Positions 13,797 through 22,196 of a stretch of DNA of 23,442 nucleotides are shown in pieces (the first letter of the stretch is position 1; every line of letters starts with the position of its first letter). Under the pieces are notes generated by a model, which was not told the origin of the DNA, ran no database searches, and was given only the letters and a program-made list of their open reading frames with translations. The translations under genes and the position numbers were made by a program. Source of the DNA: Oscillospiraceae bacterium (GTDB taxonomy: Bacteria; Bacillota_A; Clostridia; Oscillospirales; Oscillospiraceae); assembly GCA_015068175.1 (NCBI GenBank), contig SVLA01000013.1, forward strand, positions 1 to 23,442, in the 5' to 3' direction.

Positions 13797-15140
13797 ATGA
13801 TCGGAATCAGGAACGGAATGGTCATGCAGAGAAATGGGGACGATGTCTGCCAGGTCCTGCTGACGGATGTGGATGAGATCCGGTGGGGATCCTTCCGCGG
13901 CCCGGCGGAAGGCCGGATCCATTGGGAAAAGACCGAAGGCGGCTGGATCCTGAGGGGGATCCCTGTGGGTGGTCCTTACTGCGTGACTGTCAATGAGGAA
14001 ACATTCACGGATATTTATGTAGGCGATGTATGGCTGCTGGCGGGACAATCCAATATGGAAGGCGTTGGCTGGCTGACGGAGGAGGATCGGGTTTTTGAAG
14101 GTGAGGAAGATGTGCGGTCTTTCGGCATGGATGATCTTTGGGTCCCGGCCCGGGGACGGCTCCATCGGCCCTGGCTGGCGGTGGACAAGGTCCATACGGA
14201 GGCGCTGATCTGCGATCCGGGCAATGATCCGGAGAATCGGGGCATCGGTCCGGGACTGTATTTTGCCCAGAAGATGAAAGCGGCCACCGGCGTTCCTCAG
14301 GGCGTGATCTGCTGCGCCCACGGCGGTACGGCGCTCCATCAATGGGATCCGGCTCTGAAGGTCCAGGGACCCGGAAAGAGTCTGTATGCGGCCATGATGC
14401 GGCGGTTCCGGGCCAACGGTTCCCATGTGCGGGGATTGTTCTGGTATCAGGGCTGCAGCGATGCCATGAGCCGGAAGCATGAGGCATTTACGGAAAAGAC
14501 CAAGGTGCTGTTTGAGAATGCACGGGAAGATTTTGGCCCCGTCCCCATTGTGCAGGTGCAGCTTGGAAATGTGACCTGCGGCGTCATGCCCAACTGGGAC
14601 AGCGATTGGAGCAGCGTCCGGGAACAGCAGCGGGTCATGGCTGCGGCGGTCCCCATGCTGGACACCGTCAGCACCATCGGCATGGAAAAGGACGATGCGG
14701 TCCATCTGTCTTCCGCATCCCAAAAGGAGATCGGACGGAGCGCGGCGGAAAGCATGTGCGCCCTGCTGGGTCTGGAGGGTTACCTGCCGGCGCCGGTGTA
14801 TAAGAGCCACAAGGTCTATCCTGCCTGGCTCCAGCGATGCACCATTATTGAGGTCGAATATGACCATGTTTGGGGCGGCCTCCGGGCCGATGGCGTAGCT
14901 GCCGGTTTTGCCCTGAGCAATACCGACGAGAAGGCCCTGCCCAACTGGGTGGCCAAGGTGTCGGTGGAGGGGAACAAAGTGTATCTGCGGGTTCCCAGGA
15001 CTGTGGAGCAACTGGAAAACTGGTATATGTATTACGGATACGGCGCGAATCCCTACTGTAACATTATGGATCAGCATGGACGGCGGATCCCTGCCATGGG
15101 TCCCATCCGGCTGAATGTGGAAAGGGAAGGATCGGTATGA
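13797..15140 (+). CDS. Sialate O-acetylesterase-family carbohydrate esterase
   Basis: 447 aa, with GAGGAA of the previous gene's end as ribosome binding site. YVGDVWLLAGQSNMEG carries the nucleophile S85 of the SASA/DUF303 domain (PF03629-type); EALICDPGN, GVICCAHGGTALHQWDP and FWYQGCSDA follow as further SGNH-like blocks. The C-terminal part (about 340-447) looks like the beta-rich accessory module usual in this family. It should remove O-acetyl groups from sialic acids or from plant-glycan sugars such as rhamnose, xylose or galacturonate. No signal peptide is seen. It is the second esterase in a row, implying a heavily acetylated substrate. Its stop overlaps the next start (ATGA). Confidence 0.88.
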   Translation: MIGIRNGMVMQRNGDDVCQVLLTDVDEIRWGSFRGPAEGRIHWEKTEGGWILRGIPVGGPYCVTVNEETFTDIYVGDVWLLAGQSNMEGVGWLTEEDRVFEGEEDVRSFGMDDLWVPARGRLHRPWLAVDKVHTEALICDPGNDPENRGIGPGLYFAQKMKAATGVPQGVICCAHGGTALHQWDPALKVQGPGKSLYAAMMRRFRANGSHVRGLFWYQGCSDAMSRKHEAFTEKTKVLFENAREDFGPVPIVQVQLGNVTCGVMPNWDSDWSSVREQQRVMAAAVPMLDTVSTIGMEKDDAVHLSSASQKEIGRSAAESMCALLGLEGYLPAPVYKSHKVYPAWLQRCTIIEVEYDHVWGGLRADGVAAGFALSNTDEKALPNWVAKVSVEGNKVYLRVPRTVEQLENWYMYYGYGANPYCNIMDQHGRRIPAMGPIRLNVEREGSV

Positions 15141-16767
15141 TGATGGACAACAGAGTGCGGCAGACGGTGCTGCCCCAACGGATCGTGGCGGTATTTGGCA
15201 ATGTCCGCAACGCGGAGTGCCTGCTGAAGGAAAAGCCTTTGCAGATCACCATTGCGGAACGGGATTGCGCCACGTTGCGCAACGGCGATGGGGAAGAGGC
15301 GGCGATCCTGCTGGATTTCGGCCGGGAGATGCACGGCGCGCTGCGGCTGCTGACCTTCAAGGTGGAAGGCTGCCGCTATGCCAACGTGCAGATCACCCTG
15401 GGGAATCGGCGGCGGAGGCGGTCAGCACCATTGGGCGGAAAAATGCCACCAATGATCACGCCCTCCGGGATTTCCCCTGGCAGGTGCCGGCTTACAGCGA
15501 CATGACCACCGGCGAGAGCGGCTTCCGCTTTGCCTGCATTCGCCTGAAAGGGAAAAATGCGGCGGTGCATTTGAAGGCCATGGTGGCGGTGGCGGTTTAT
15601 CACGATCTGGAATATAAGGGATCCTTCCGCTGCAGCGATCAGCGGCTGAATGAGATCTTTGACACGGCGGCCTATACCTGCCATCTGTGCGTGCAGGACT
15701 ACATTTGGGATGGCGTGAAGCGGGACCGGCTGGTTTGGGTCGGCGATATGCACCCGGAGGTGCTGGCGGCCCGGTCCGTGTTCGGCGTGATCCCCCAGGT
15801 GGAAAAGTCTATGAATTTTATCCGGGAAAATACGCCCTTGCCGGCCTGGATGAACACCTATCCCACCTACTCGGCCTGGTGGCTGATCATCATGCGGGAT
15901 TGGTACAGCTACAGCGGCCATGGGGCATTTCTGGAGGAGAATCGGGGATACATCCTGGATCTGGCAAAGCAATTGGCGGACCATATCCATGAGGATGGAA
16001 GCGACTGCCTGCCCCGGTATTTCCTGGATTGGCCCTGCCATGGGACTCCGGCGGAGATCCCCGGCTCCCGGGCGGTGCTGGCGCTGTCCATGGAAGCCGG
16101 CGGAGAACTGGCGGAGATCCTGGGGGAAGCGGCCCTGGCGCAATTGTGCCGCCGGCGGCTGGCGGCCCTGCGGGCGGTGAAGGCGGAGAGCTGCGGCGCC
16201 AAGCAGGCGGCGGCCATGCTGGCTTTGGCCGGGTGCATGGATGCCGACGAAGCGGCAGGGGAGATCCTGGCCGGCGGCGCCCAGGGATGGTCTACCTTTA
16301 TGAGCTATTATTTGCTGAAGATCGCGTCCCGGGGCGGCATGGACCGGACGCTGGCGGCGCTGAAAGAATATTACGGCGCTATGCTGGATGTGGGTGCCAC
16401 CACCTTCTGGGAGGACTTCGATCTGGCATGGACCGCCAAGGGCGGACGGATCGATGAACTGCCGGCAGATGGAGCGGCGGATGTCCACGGCGACAACGGC
16501 GCATTCTGCTATCAGGGATACCGGCACAGCTTGTGCCACGGCTGGTCCTCGGCGCCCACGGCATTTTTGCTGGAGGAGGTGGCGGGCATTCAGATCCTGG
16601 AGCCGGGCTGCAGCACCGTTGCGGTGCGGCCGGATCTGGGAGATCTGGAATGGGTGGAAGCCACCTATCCCACGCCCCTGGGCCCGGTTTGGGTGCGGCA
16701 TGAGCGGGACGCGGATGGGAAGATCCGCAGCCGCGTAAAGGCCCCTGCGGGCGTGACGGTCAAATGA
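15137..16767 (+). pseudogene. GH78-like alpha-L-rhamnosidase, broken by a one-base frameshift
   Basis: Starts at the ATGA overlap with the esterase; as read, it runs off frame at the G run 15400-15403 and stops near 15505. Adding one G there restores ITLGESAAEAVSTIG and then ATNDHALRDF, a classic bacterial rhamnosidase segment, and the frame runs on to 16767, giving about 544 aa. The six-hairpin (alpha/alpha)6 domain shows WDGVKRDRLVWVGDMHPEVL (acid region; the usual E of RDER is absent) and TTFWEDFD (probable base Glu). It is short for GH78 and has no signal peptide. The break could be a sequencing or assembly error in a homopolymer, a true mutation or, less likely, -1 frameshifting. Everything after it is intact, with neighbour-like codon use, so inactivation, if real, is recent. 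Confidence 0.85.
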
Positions 16768-16777
16768 GGTAGGGCAT

Positions 16778-19741
16778 ATGAAGAACAGAACCATATCCAA
16801 TGATTATCGGCCGTCGGTATTTTGGAGCTTCAACGATGTGCTGGAACATGAGGAGCTGGGGCGGCAGTTGGAACAACTGCTGAAGGCCGGCTGTTCCGGC
16901 GGCTTCCTCCACAGCCGGGTGGGCCTGGTGACGGAGTATATGTCCGAAGAATGGATGGAAGCGGTGCGGCATTGCTGCCGTGAAGCGGAAAAGCAGGGGA
17001 CGGCCCTGTGGCTCTATGATGAAGACCGTTTTCCCTCCGGCTATGCCGGCGGCGCGGTGCTGGCCCGGGACGACAGCCTGCGGACCAAGGCCATGTGCCT
17101 GATCCCGGCGGGGGAAGAGGCCAATTACTCCGTGCTGAAGGTCTATAAGACCGCGGAGGATCATGGCAAACACTACACGTTGGCGCTGTGCGCCGCCAAG
17201 GACGGTAATTTGAATTTTGAGGGGAAGTGCTATGTGGATCTGCTGGATCCCAGAGCCACCCAGGTGTTTATTGAGGAGACCCACGAGAAATATAAGGAAG
17301 CCATTGGGGAGTGTTTTGGAAAGCAGATCAAGGGGATCTTTTCCGACGAATTCTGCTACACCCAAAAGGCGGCGTTTCCCTGCGCTACGGTGCCGTTCAC
17401 CACGGACATGGAAGAGGATTTTGCCCGGCGGTACGGCTATGATCTGGTGGAGAAGCTGGAACTGCTGTTCTTTGACCGGCCGGGGTATCCGGAGGTCCGG
17501 CGGGATTTTTATGAATTCCTGACGGGGCGGTTTATCCGCAGTTTCACCATTCCTTACAACAATTGGTGCCAGGATCACGGCCTGATCTTTACGGGCCATT
17601 TGCTCCATGAGGACTATCTGACCACCCAGCCGGAATGGACCGGCGCGGTGATGCCCCACTATGTGCATATGCAGATGCCCGGTATTGACAAGCTGGGCAG
17701 CGATCCGGATCAACTGATGACGGTCAAGCAGGTCACATCGGTGGCGGAGCAGTTGGGGCGGCGGAGCCTTTGCGAGTCCTTCGGCTGCAGCGGCCATCAG
17801 TTTGGACCGGGAGAGATGAAGCGCATGGCCGACTGGCTGTGTGTGTCGGGGATCAATTTTATCAATCCCCATTTGACACTGTACTCCGCCCGGGGCGAAC
17901 GGAAACGGGACTATCCGCCGGATTTCTCCTGGCGGCAGCCTTGGTTTGAAGTGAGCCGGGGGGCCTTTGACCACATTTCCCGGGTCTGCCGGCAGCTCCA
18001 CGAGGGGATGCCGGAGACCGATGTGCTGGTCATTCATCCCATCCAATCGGTGTGGGCGGAATTTTCGCCGCTGCATAAGGTCAGCCCGGTGTTCAGCATT
18101 TGGGCGCCGAAGAATCCCAATGCGGGACAGAATTTTATTACGGAAACGGAACGTTACCAAAAGCCGTTCATGGACTTGACCGCCCTGCTGGCCGGGGCGG
18201 GGATCGCCTTCCACTATGGCGACGAAATGGTCATGGCGGATCACGGCCGGTTTGATGACGGGATCGCCGTGGGGCGGTGCCGGTATCGGCAGGTCGTCGT
18301 GCCGCCGGTGCGCGTGCTGCGGGAACACACCCTGGCGCTGCTGGCGGAACACGCCCGGCGGTTTGGCAAGGAATCGGTGGTGTTTATCGGCGGTCTTCCG
18401 GCTTGCGTACCGGCGGAATGGGCGGAGCTGTTTACGGTGGCGGCCGATACGCGCGGCGCGCTGCGGCTGGTCAATGGCCGTAAGTCCGGTTCCGTGGAGA
18501 TCCGGGATGCCTTCTCCGGCCAATGGGCGGAGGCGGTGCATCATCGGGTCTGCGTGGACGAAGAGGGCCGAAAGACGGTTTTTGCGGTGAATACGGACCG
18601 GACCAGAGGCTATGACCTGGTGGTCACGTTGGCGGATGGAATCCGGCCGGTGATCTGGGATACGGTGACCGGCGAATATTTCCAGGTACCCGGACGGGTG
18701 ACGGAAAAGGAGTTCGTATGCCGGATGCATTTGAAGGTGGGCGGCTCGGCCATGCTGATCTACGAGGATCCTGCGGGTCTGCCTATGGCGGTGACGACCC
18801 AGAGCGGTGCCGCTTTCACGGCGGAAATGCAGGGTTGTCTGACGGCTCCCCAGCCGGAAGTTACGGTGGCGGATCCCAATGTGCTTCCCCTGAATGTGGT
18901 GCGGTTTGCGGCCAACGGACGGGAACTGCGGGATCGGCCGGTGGAAAGTTTGTGGCAGACCTTTTTCTACAAACTGCCGGACGGGACGCCTTTTGAGGCA
19001 GAGTATCGGTTCTGGGTGGACCGGGTGCCGGCGGCGCCGGTGACGGCTTTGATAGAGATGGCCCGGAATTTGGATGAGGTCCTCCTCAACGGTCAGCCGG
19101 TGCAGGTGCGGCGCGGCCATGATCTGGCCTGCTTTGATCCCTGCTTCGACAGTTTTGAGACCACGGCCCTTCGGCTGGGGGAAAACACCATCTGCCTGCG
19201 GGGCAGGAAGTGCAGCAACATCAACGGCATCGGCAGCCATGCCCGGGTGAAAATGGGCGCGGCCCATCCGGCCACGGAGCTGGAGAGCATCTTTATTTGC
19301 GGCGATTTCGGTGTGGCACCGGTGGGCGGCGGCAGTTACGCCATCACGGACCGGCCCCAGCGGGTCAGCGGCGCCGTGAACAAGGGGCTGTATCCGTTCT
19401 ATATGGGACGGCTGCGCAGCACCGTTTCCTTGCCGGCGGGGGCCACCCGTGTTCGGGTGGATGCCCGGGCCCATGCCGTGGTCCTGCGGGTCCGCGGGGA
19501 GGAGCAGGTATCTTATCTGCATCCTTTTGAGTTTGTGATCCCCCAAGGGGAGGAAACCCTGGCGGAGATCCGACTGTACAACTCCATGGAAAATGCTTTC
19601 GGGCCCCTGCATCTGTCGGGCCGGGAGCGGATGAGCATGATCGGTCCGGTGTATTTCCCGGATATGAAACGGTATTCTGCGGAACCGGTTCTGTTTGATT
19701 TTGGCTTGTGGTCTGTGACTGTGGGACGGGATCAGACTTGA
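16778..19741 (+). CDS. Glycoside hydrolase, GH106-like (putative alpha-L-rhamnosidase)
   Basis: 987 aa from the ATG 10 bases after the GH78-like stop, with GAGGTAGGG upstream. The N-terminal PSVFWSFNDVLE, QLLKAGCSGGFLHSR and LWLYDEDRFPSGYAGG are the opening strands of the (beta/alpha)8-like fold of GH106-type enzymes; IKGIFSDEFCY supplies a likely acidic catalytic pair, with FTGHLLHED and SLCESFGCSG further on. Residues about 720-985 are beta-rich, with galactose-binding-like jelly-roll features (ARNLDEVLLNG, LGENTICLRG). No signal peptide. Known GH106 enzymes release L-rhamnose from rhamnogalacturonan or related glycans; family assignment is by motif memory and the substrate is inferred. It is the last gene before the internal promoter. 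Confidence 0.8.
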   Translation: MKNRTISNDYRPSVFWSFNDVLEHEELGRQLEQLLKAGCSGGFLHSRVGLVTEYMSEEWMEAVRHCCREAEKQGTALWLYDEDRFPSGYAGGAVLARDDSLRTKAMCLIPAGEEANYSVLKVYKTAEDHGKHYTLALCAAKDGNLNFEGKCYVDLLDPRATQVFIEETHEKYKEAIGECFGKQIKGIFSDEFCYTQKAAFPCATVPFTTDMEEDFARRYGYDLVEKLELLFFDRPGYPEVRRDFYEFLTGRFIRSFTIPYNNWCQDHGLIFTGHLLHEDYLTTQPEWTGAVMPHYVHMQMPGIDKLGSDPDQLMTVKQVTSVAEQLGRRSLCESFGCSGHQFGPGEMKRMADWLCVSGINFINPHLTLYSARGERKRDYPPDFSWRQPWFEVSRGAFDHISRVCRQLHEGMPETDVLVIHPIQSVWAEFSPLHKVSPVFSIWAPKNPNAGQNFITETERYQKPFMDLTALLAGAGIAFHYGDEMVMADHGRFDDGIAVGRCRYRQVVVPPVRVLREHTLALLAEHARRFGKESVVFIGGLPACVPAEWAELFTVAADTRGALRLVNGRKSGSVEIRDAFSGQWAEAVHHRVCVDEEGRKTVFAVNTDRTRGYDLVVTLADGIRPVIWDTVTGEYFQVPGRVTEKEFVCRMHLKVGGSAMLIYEDPAGLPMAVTTQSGAAFTAEMQGCLTAPQPEVTVADPNVLPLNVVRFAANGRELRDRPVESLWQTFFYKLPDGTPFEAEYRFWVDRVPAAPVTALIEMARNLDEVLLNGQPVQVRRGHDLACFDPCFDSFETTALRLGENTICLRGRKCSNINGIGSHARVKMGAAHPATELESIFICGDFGVAPVGGGSYAITDRPQRVSGAVNKGLYPFYMGRLRSTVSLPAGATRVRVDARAHAVVLRVRGEEQVSYLHPFEFVIPQGEETLAEIRLYNSMENAFGPLHLSGRERMSMIGPVYFPDMKRYSAEPVLFDFGLWSVTVGRDQT

Positions 19742-19770
19742 GGTCGAATCGGAGCGCAGGGTGTTGCGTT

Positions 19771-19778
19771 TTGTACAA
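19771..19778. promoter_or_regulatory. Palindrome TTGTACAA just upstream of the aldolase promoter
   Basis: An 8-bp perfect palindrome 8 bases before the -35 box. It may be a regulator site (GntR-type half-sites look similar), but it is short and could be chance. Confidence 0.3.
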
Positions 19779-19785
19779 GACACTA

Positions 19786-19814
19786 TTGACATAAAGATTG
19801 GTCTATAGTATAAT
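19786..19814 (+). promoter_or_regulatory. Perfect consensus promoter of the aldolase unit
   Basis: TTGACA (19786-19791), a 17-bp spacer and TATAAT (19809-19814): both boxes are perfect. It makes the downstream genes a separate, strongly expressed transcript. Confidence 0.9.
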
Positions 19815-19842
19815 AATTATGAATTAGGAAAGGCGTTCAATA

Positions 19843-20745
19843 ATGATGAACGAAGAGACTGTAATGAAGAAACTTACTGGTGTGATCACCGCGCTGATGA
19901 CGGTGGCGGACAATAACGGCAACCTGGATATGGAGGCAACGCTGGCGTATGCCCGGCATTGCGCTGACGGCGGCGTGGACGGATTGTTTGTGTCCGGTAC
20001 CAACGGCGAAGGCATTCGCTTCTCCACGGAAGAGCGTCTGGAACTGGCGAAGCGGATGGTGGAAGAGTTCCGCGGCCGCATTCAGATCTGCATCCATACC
20101 GGCGCGGCACGTTTGGCGGATACCATCGCCCTGACCCAAGGGGCCTATGCTGCCGGCGCAGATTGCGCGGCCATCGTGGCGCCGGCCTTTATCTGCTACG
20201 AGGATGAGGAACTGTATGACTATTTCCACGCGGTGGCCCAGAGCGTACCTGCGGATTTCCCCCTGTATATGTACAATATCCCGCCCCGGACCGGCAACGA
20301 CATCAAGCCGGCTGTGGCTGAGCGGATCTTCCGGGACCACCCCAACGTGGTGGGCATGAAGGCCAGCTTCTGTGATCTGGCCCGGTCTTTGGAGTATCTG
20401 TCCATTGACGGCATGGCTCTGCTGCAGGGTTCCGACGTGTATCAATTGGAATTCCTGGCCATGGGCTGCGACGGCATCATTTCCGGTCTGTCCGGCATAT
20501 ATCCCGTGCCCTTTGTTCAGGTGCGGGAGGCGTGGCGCCGGGGGGACCTGGAAGCGGCCCGGGCATGGCAGAAGGTCTGCGGTCAGGTCTGCAAGGTGGC
20601 TTGCGGCGGCAATGTCAACGTGATGCAGAGCCTGATGCACCTGAAGGGTTACCGCTCCACGGAGAATAAGATCCGCCGGGATCTGGAGTCCCTGCGGGCG
20701 CAGATGGAAGAGCTGGACGCAAAGATCGCCCAAATGTTGGCATAA
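19843..20745 (+). CDS. DapA/NanA-family aldolase (keto-deoxy sugar acid or N-acetylneuraminate lyase type)
   Basis: 300 aa from ATG 19843, with AGGAAAGG 9 bases upstream; ATG 19864 would start at the usual family N-terminus but lacks a clear site. It is a (beta/alpha)8 Schiff-base aldolase: GTNGEG (pyruvate pocket), YMYNIPPRTGND with Tyr144, and VGMKAS with Schiff-base Lys173. Members split pyruvate from N-acetylneuraminate or 2-keto-3-deoxy sugar acids, or make dihydrodipicolinate. The PPRTG loop is closer to DapA than to typical NanA. Next to rhamnosidases, a keto-deoxy-rhamnonate-type substrate is plausible; next to the YhcH, SASA and sialidase-fold genes, a nonulosonate is also plausible. 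It heads the second transcription unit. Confidence 0.88.
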   Translation: MMNEETVMKKLTGVITALMTVADNNGNLDMEATLAYARHCADGGVDGLFVSGTNGEGIRFSTEERLELAKRMVEEFRGRIQICIHTGAARLADTIALTQGAYAAGADCAAIVAPAFICYEDEELYDYFHAVAQSVPADFPLYMYNIPPRTGNDIKPAVAERIFRDHPNVVGMKASFCDLARSLEYLSIDGMALLQGSDVYQLEFLAMGCDGIISGLSGIYPVPFVQVREAWRRGDLEAARAWQKVCGQVCKVACGGNVNVMQSLMHLKGYRSTENKIRRDLESLRAQMEELDAKIAQMLA

Positions 20746-20768
20746 TCGATTTCAAGAGGAGGAACGGG

Positions 20769-22184
20769 ATGAAAGGATATTGCGGTTGGGCATATCGGCC
20801 TTTTTATACCATGGATCAGCAGGCACGCAAGCAGATGCCTTTCATTGCGGCCCTCCGTCCCGGTGACGGCGGTGTGGAGATCGAATGGTATGATCCTGCA
20901 GGCCATCAGCGGGAACACATTATTCAAATCTGGGACGAGACCGGCGCATGCACCAGCATGGCGGCGGTGGGTTCCCATGTGCAGGTGACGGGCCTGGAGA
21001 ACGGAAAGACCTATACCTTTGCGGTGACGGATCGGGCGGATCCGGACCGCTGCTCCGAAAAGCGCCGGGCGGGGATCGCGCCGGTGGTGGGGCGGCCGGT
21101 GAACTATCTCCATCCTTTGGATGAGTGCTACAGCTTTTCCGGCCACTCGCTGTGCAGTCCCGGCGTGCTGCGGCTGAAAAGCGGCACCATGCTGGTGAGC
21201 ATGGACGTATACAAGCATCTTCGGGGGCAGAATCTGACCAAGATCTTTGCATCTTACGATGACGGCAGGACCTGGCACTATCAAACGGATCTGTTTCCCT
21301 GCTTCTGGGGGAAACTGTTTGAATTCCACGGGGCACTGTATATGCTGGCCTTTACCACGGAGTATGGCAACATGATCATTGGCCGGTCGGAGGATGAGGG
21401 CCGGACCTGGACCGATTTTGTGACTTTGTTCCCCGGCAGCGGCAACCGATATTGCGGCGGACCTCATCGGGCACCGCTGAACATCCTGGAACATGCAGGA
21501 CGGCTGTGGACCGCTGTGGATTTCGGTACCTGGGAAAAGAACGGTCACAGCTCCGGTGTCATGTCCGTTTCCGTGGAGGATGATCTGCTGGATCCGGCAT
21601 CCTGGACTGTCAGCGATTTTCTGAATTATGACCCGTCCTGGGAAGGGGCGGCTGTGGGTGAGAGCAAGGGCTGCCTGGAGGGCAATATGGTATTGCTTCC
21701 CGATGGGATGCTGTGCAACTTCCTGCGCTACCAGATCCAGCAATGCCGGCCCAGCCATGACCGGGCCATGGTATTGAAGGTGGATCCGGCCCATCCGGAA
21801 AAGAAGCCGGAATTTTACCGGGTCATCGATTTTATGGGTGGCCTGACCAAGTTTTCGATTACACTCGATCCGGTGACCGGGCGGTATGTGGCCCTGATCA
21901 ACCGGGTGGTCGATCCGCAAAAGCCTATGGCGCGGAATGTACTGTCTTTGGTGTATTCCCAGGATGCCATCCATTGGCACTATGTGCAGGATGTGGTGGA
22001 TTGCTCCGCCTATGAAAACGCCGTGGAGAAGATCGGCATGCAGTATCCCGATCTGATCATCGATGGGGAGGACCTGGTATGGGTCCAGCGGACGGCCATG
22101 AACAACGCGACAAATTACCACGATTCCAACTATATCACGTTCCACCGGCTCTGCGGATTCCGGCGGTTGATCGGCACAAAGTAA
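20769..22184 (+). CDS. Sialidase-fold (Asp-box beta-propeller) protein
   Basis: 471 aa, with AGAGGAGG upstream. An N-terminal Fn3-like domain (about residues 25-105) precedes a six-blade propeller. Two clear Asp boxes are SYDDGRTW (162-169) and SEDEGRTW (207-214); SQDAIHW at 397 is degenerate. No signal peptide or wall anchor is visible, so it would act in the cytosol on imported fragments. Sialidase-fold proteins include sialidases, trans-sialidases and unrelated glycosidases or lyases; the diagnostic sialidase FRIP motif and Arg triad are not apparent, so sialidase activity should not be assumed. It lies 23 bases after the aldolase and 12 bases before the secreted protein. Confidence 0.8.
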   Translation: MKGYCGWAYRPFYTMDQQARKQMPFIAALRPGDGGVEIEWYDPAGHQREHIIQIWDETGACTSMAAVGSHVQVTGLENGKTYTFAVTDRADPDRCSEKRRAGIAPVVGRPVNYLHPLDECYSFSGHSLCSPGVLRLKSGTMLVSMDVYKHLRGQNLTKIFASYDDGRTWHYQTDLFPCFWGKLFEFHGALYMLAFTTEYGNMIIGRSEDEGRTWTDFVTLFPGSGNRYCGGPHRAPLNILEHAGRLWTAVDFGTWEKNGHSSGVMSVSVEDDLLDPASWTVSDFLNYDPSWEGAAVGESKGCLEGNMVLLPDGMLCNFLRYQIQQCRPSHDRAMVLKVDPAHPEKKPEFYRVIDFMGGLTKFSITLDPVTGRYVALINRVVDPQKPMARNVLSLVYSQDAIHWHYVQDVVDCSAYENAVEKIGMQYPDLIIDGEDLVWVQRTAMNNATNYHDSNYITFHRLCGFRRLIGTK

Positions 22185-22196
22185 AGGAGTAAGAAC

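Noticed and set aside
12642..15077. Very long minus-strand open frames (also 16760-19792 and 20649-23387)
   Set aside because: They are His/Pro/Gln/Arg-rich shadows of GC-rich plus-strand genes and contain no family motifs.
19843..20745. Naming the aldolase dapA or nanA
   Set aside because: Family residues do not separate the substrates, and the context favours sugar-acid catabolism without proving which.
20769..22184. Calling this gene a bona fide sialidase (nanH)
   Set aside because: Asp boxes show the fold only; the FRIP motif and arginine triad are not evident and there is no export signal.
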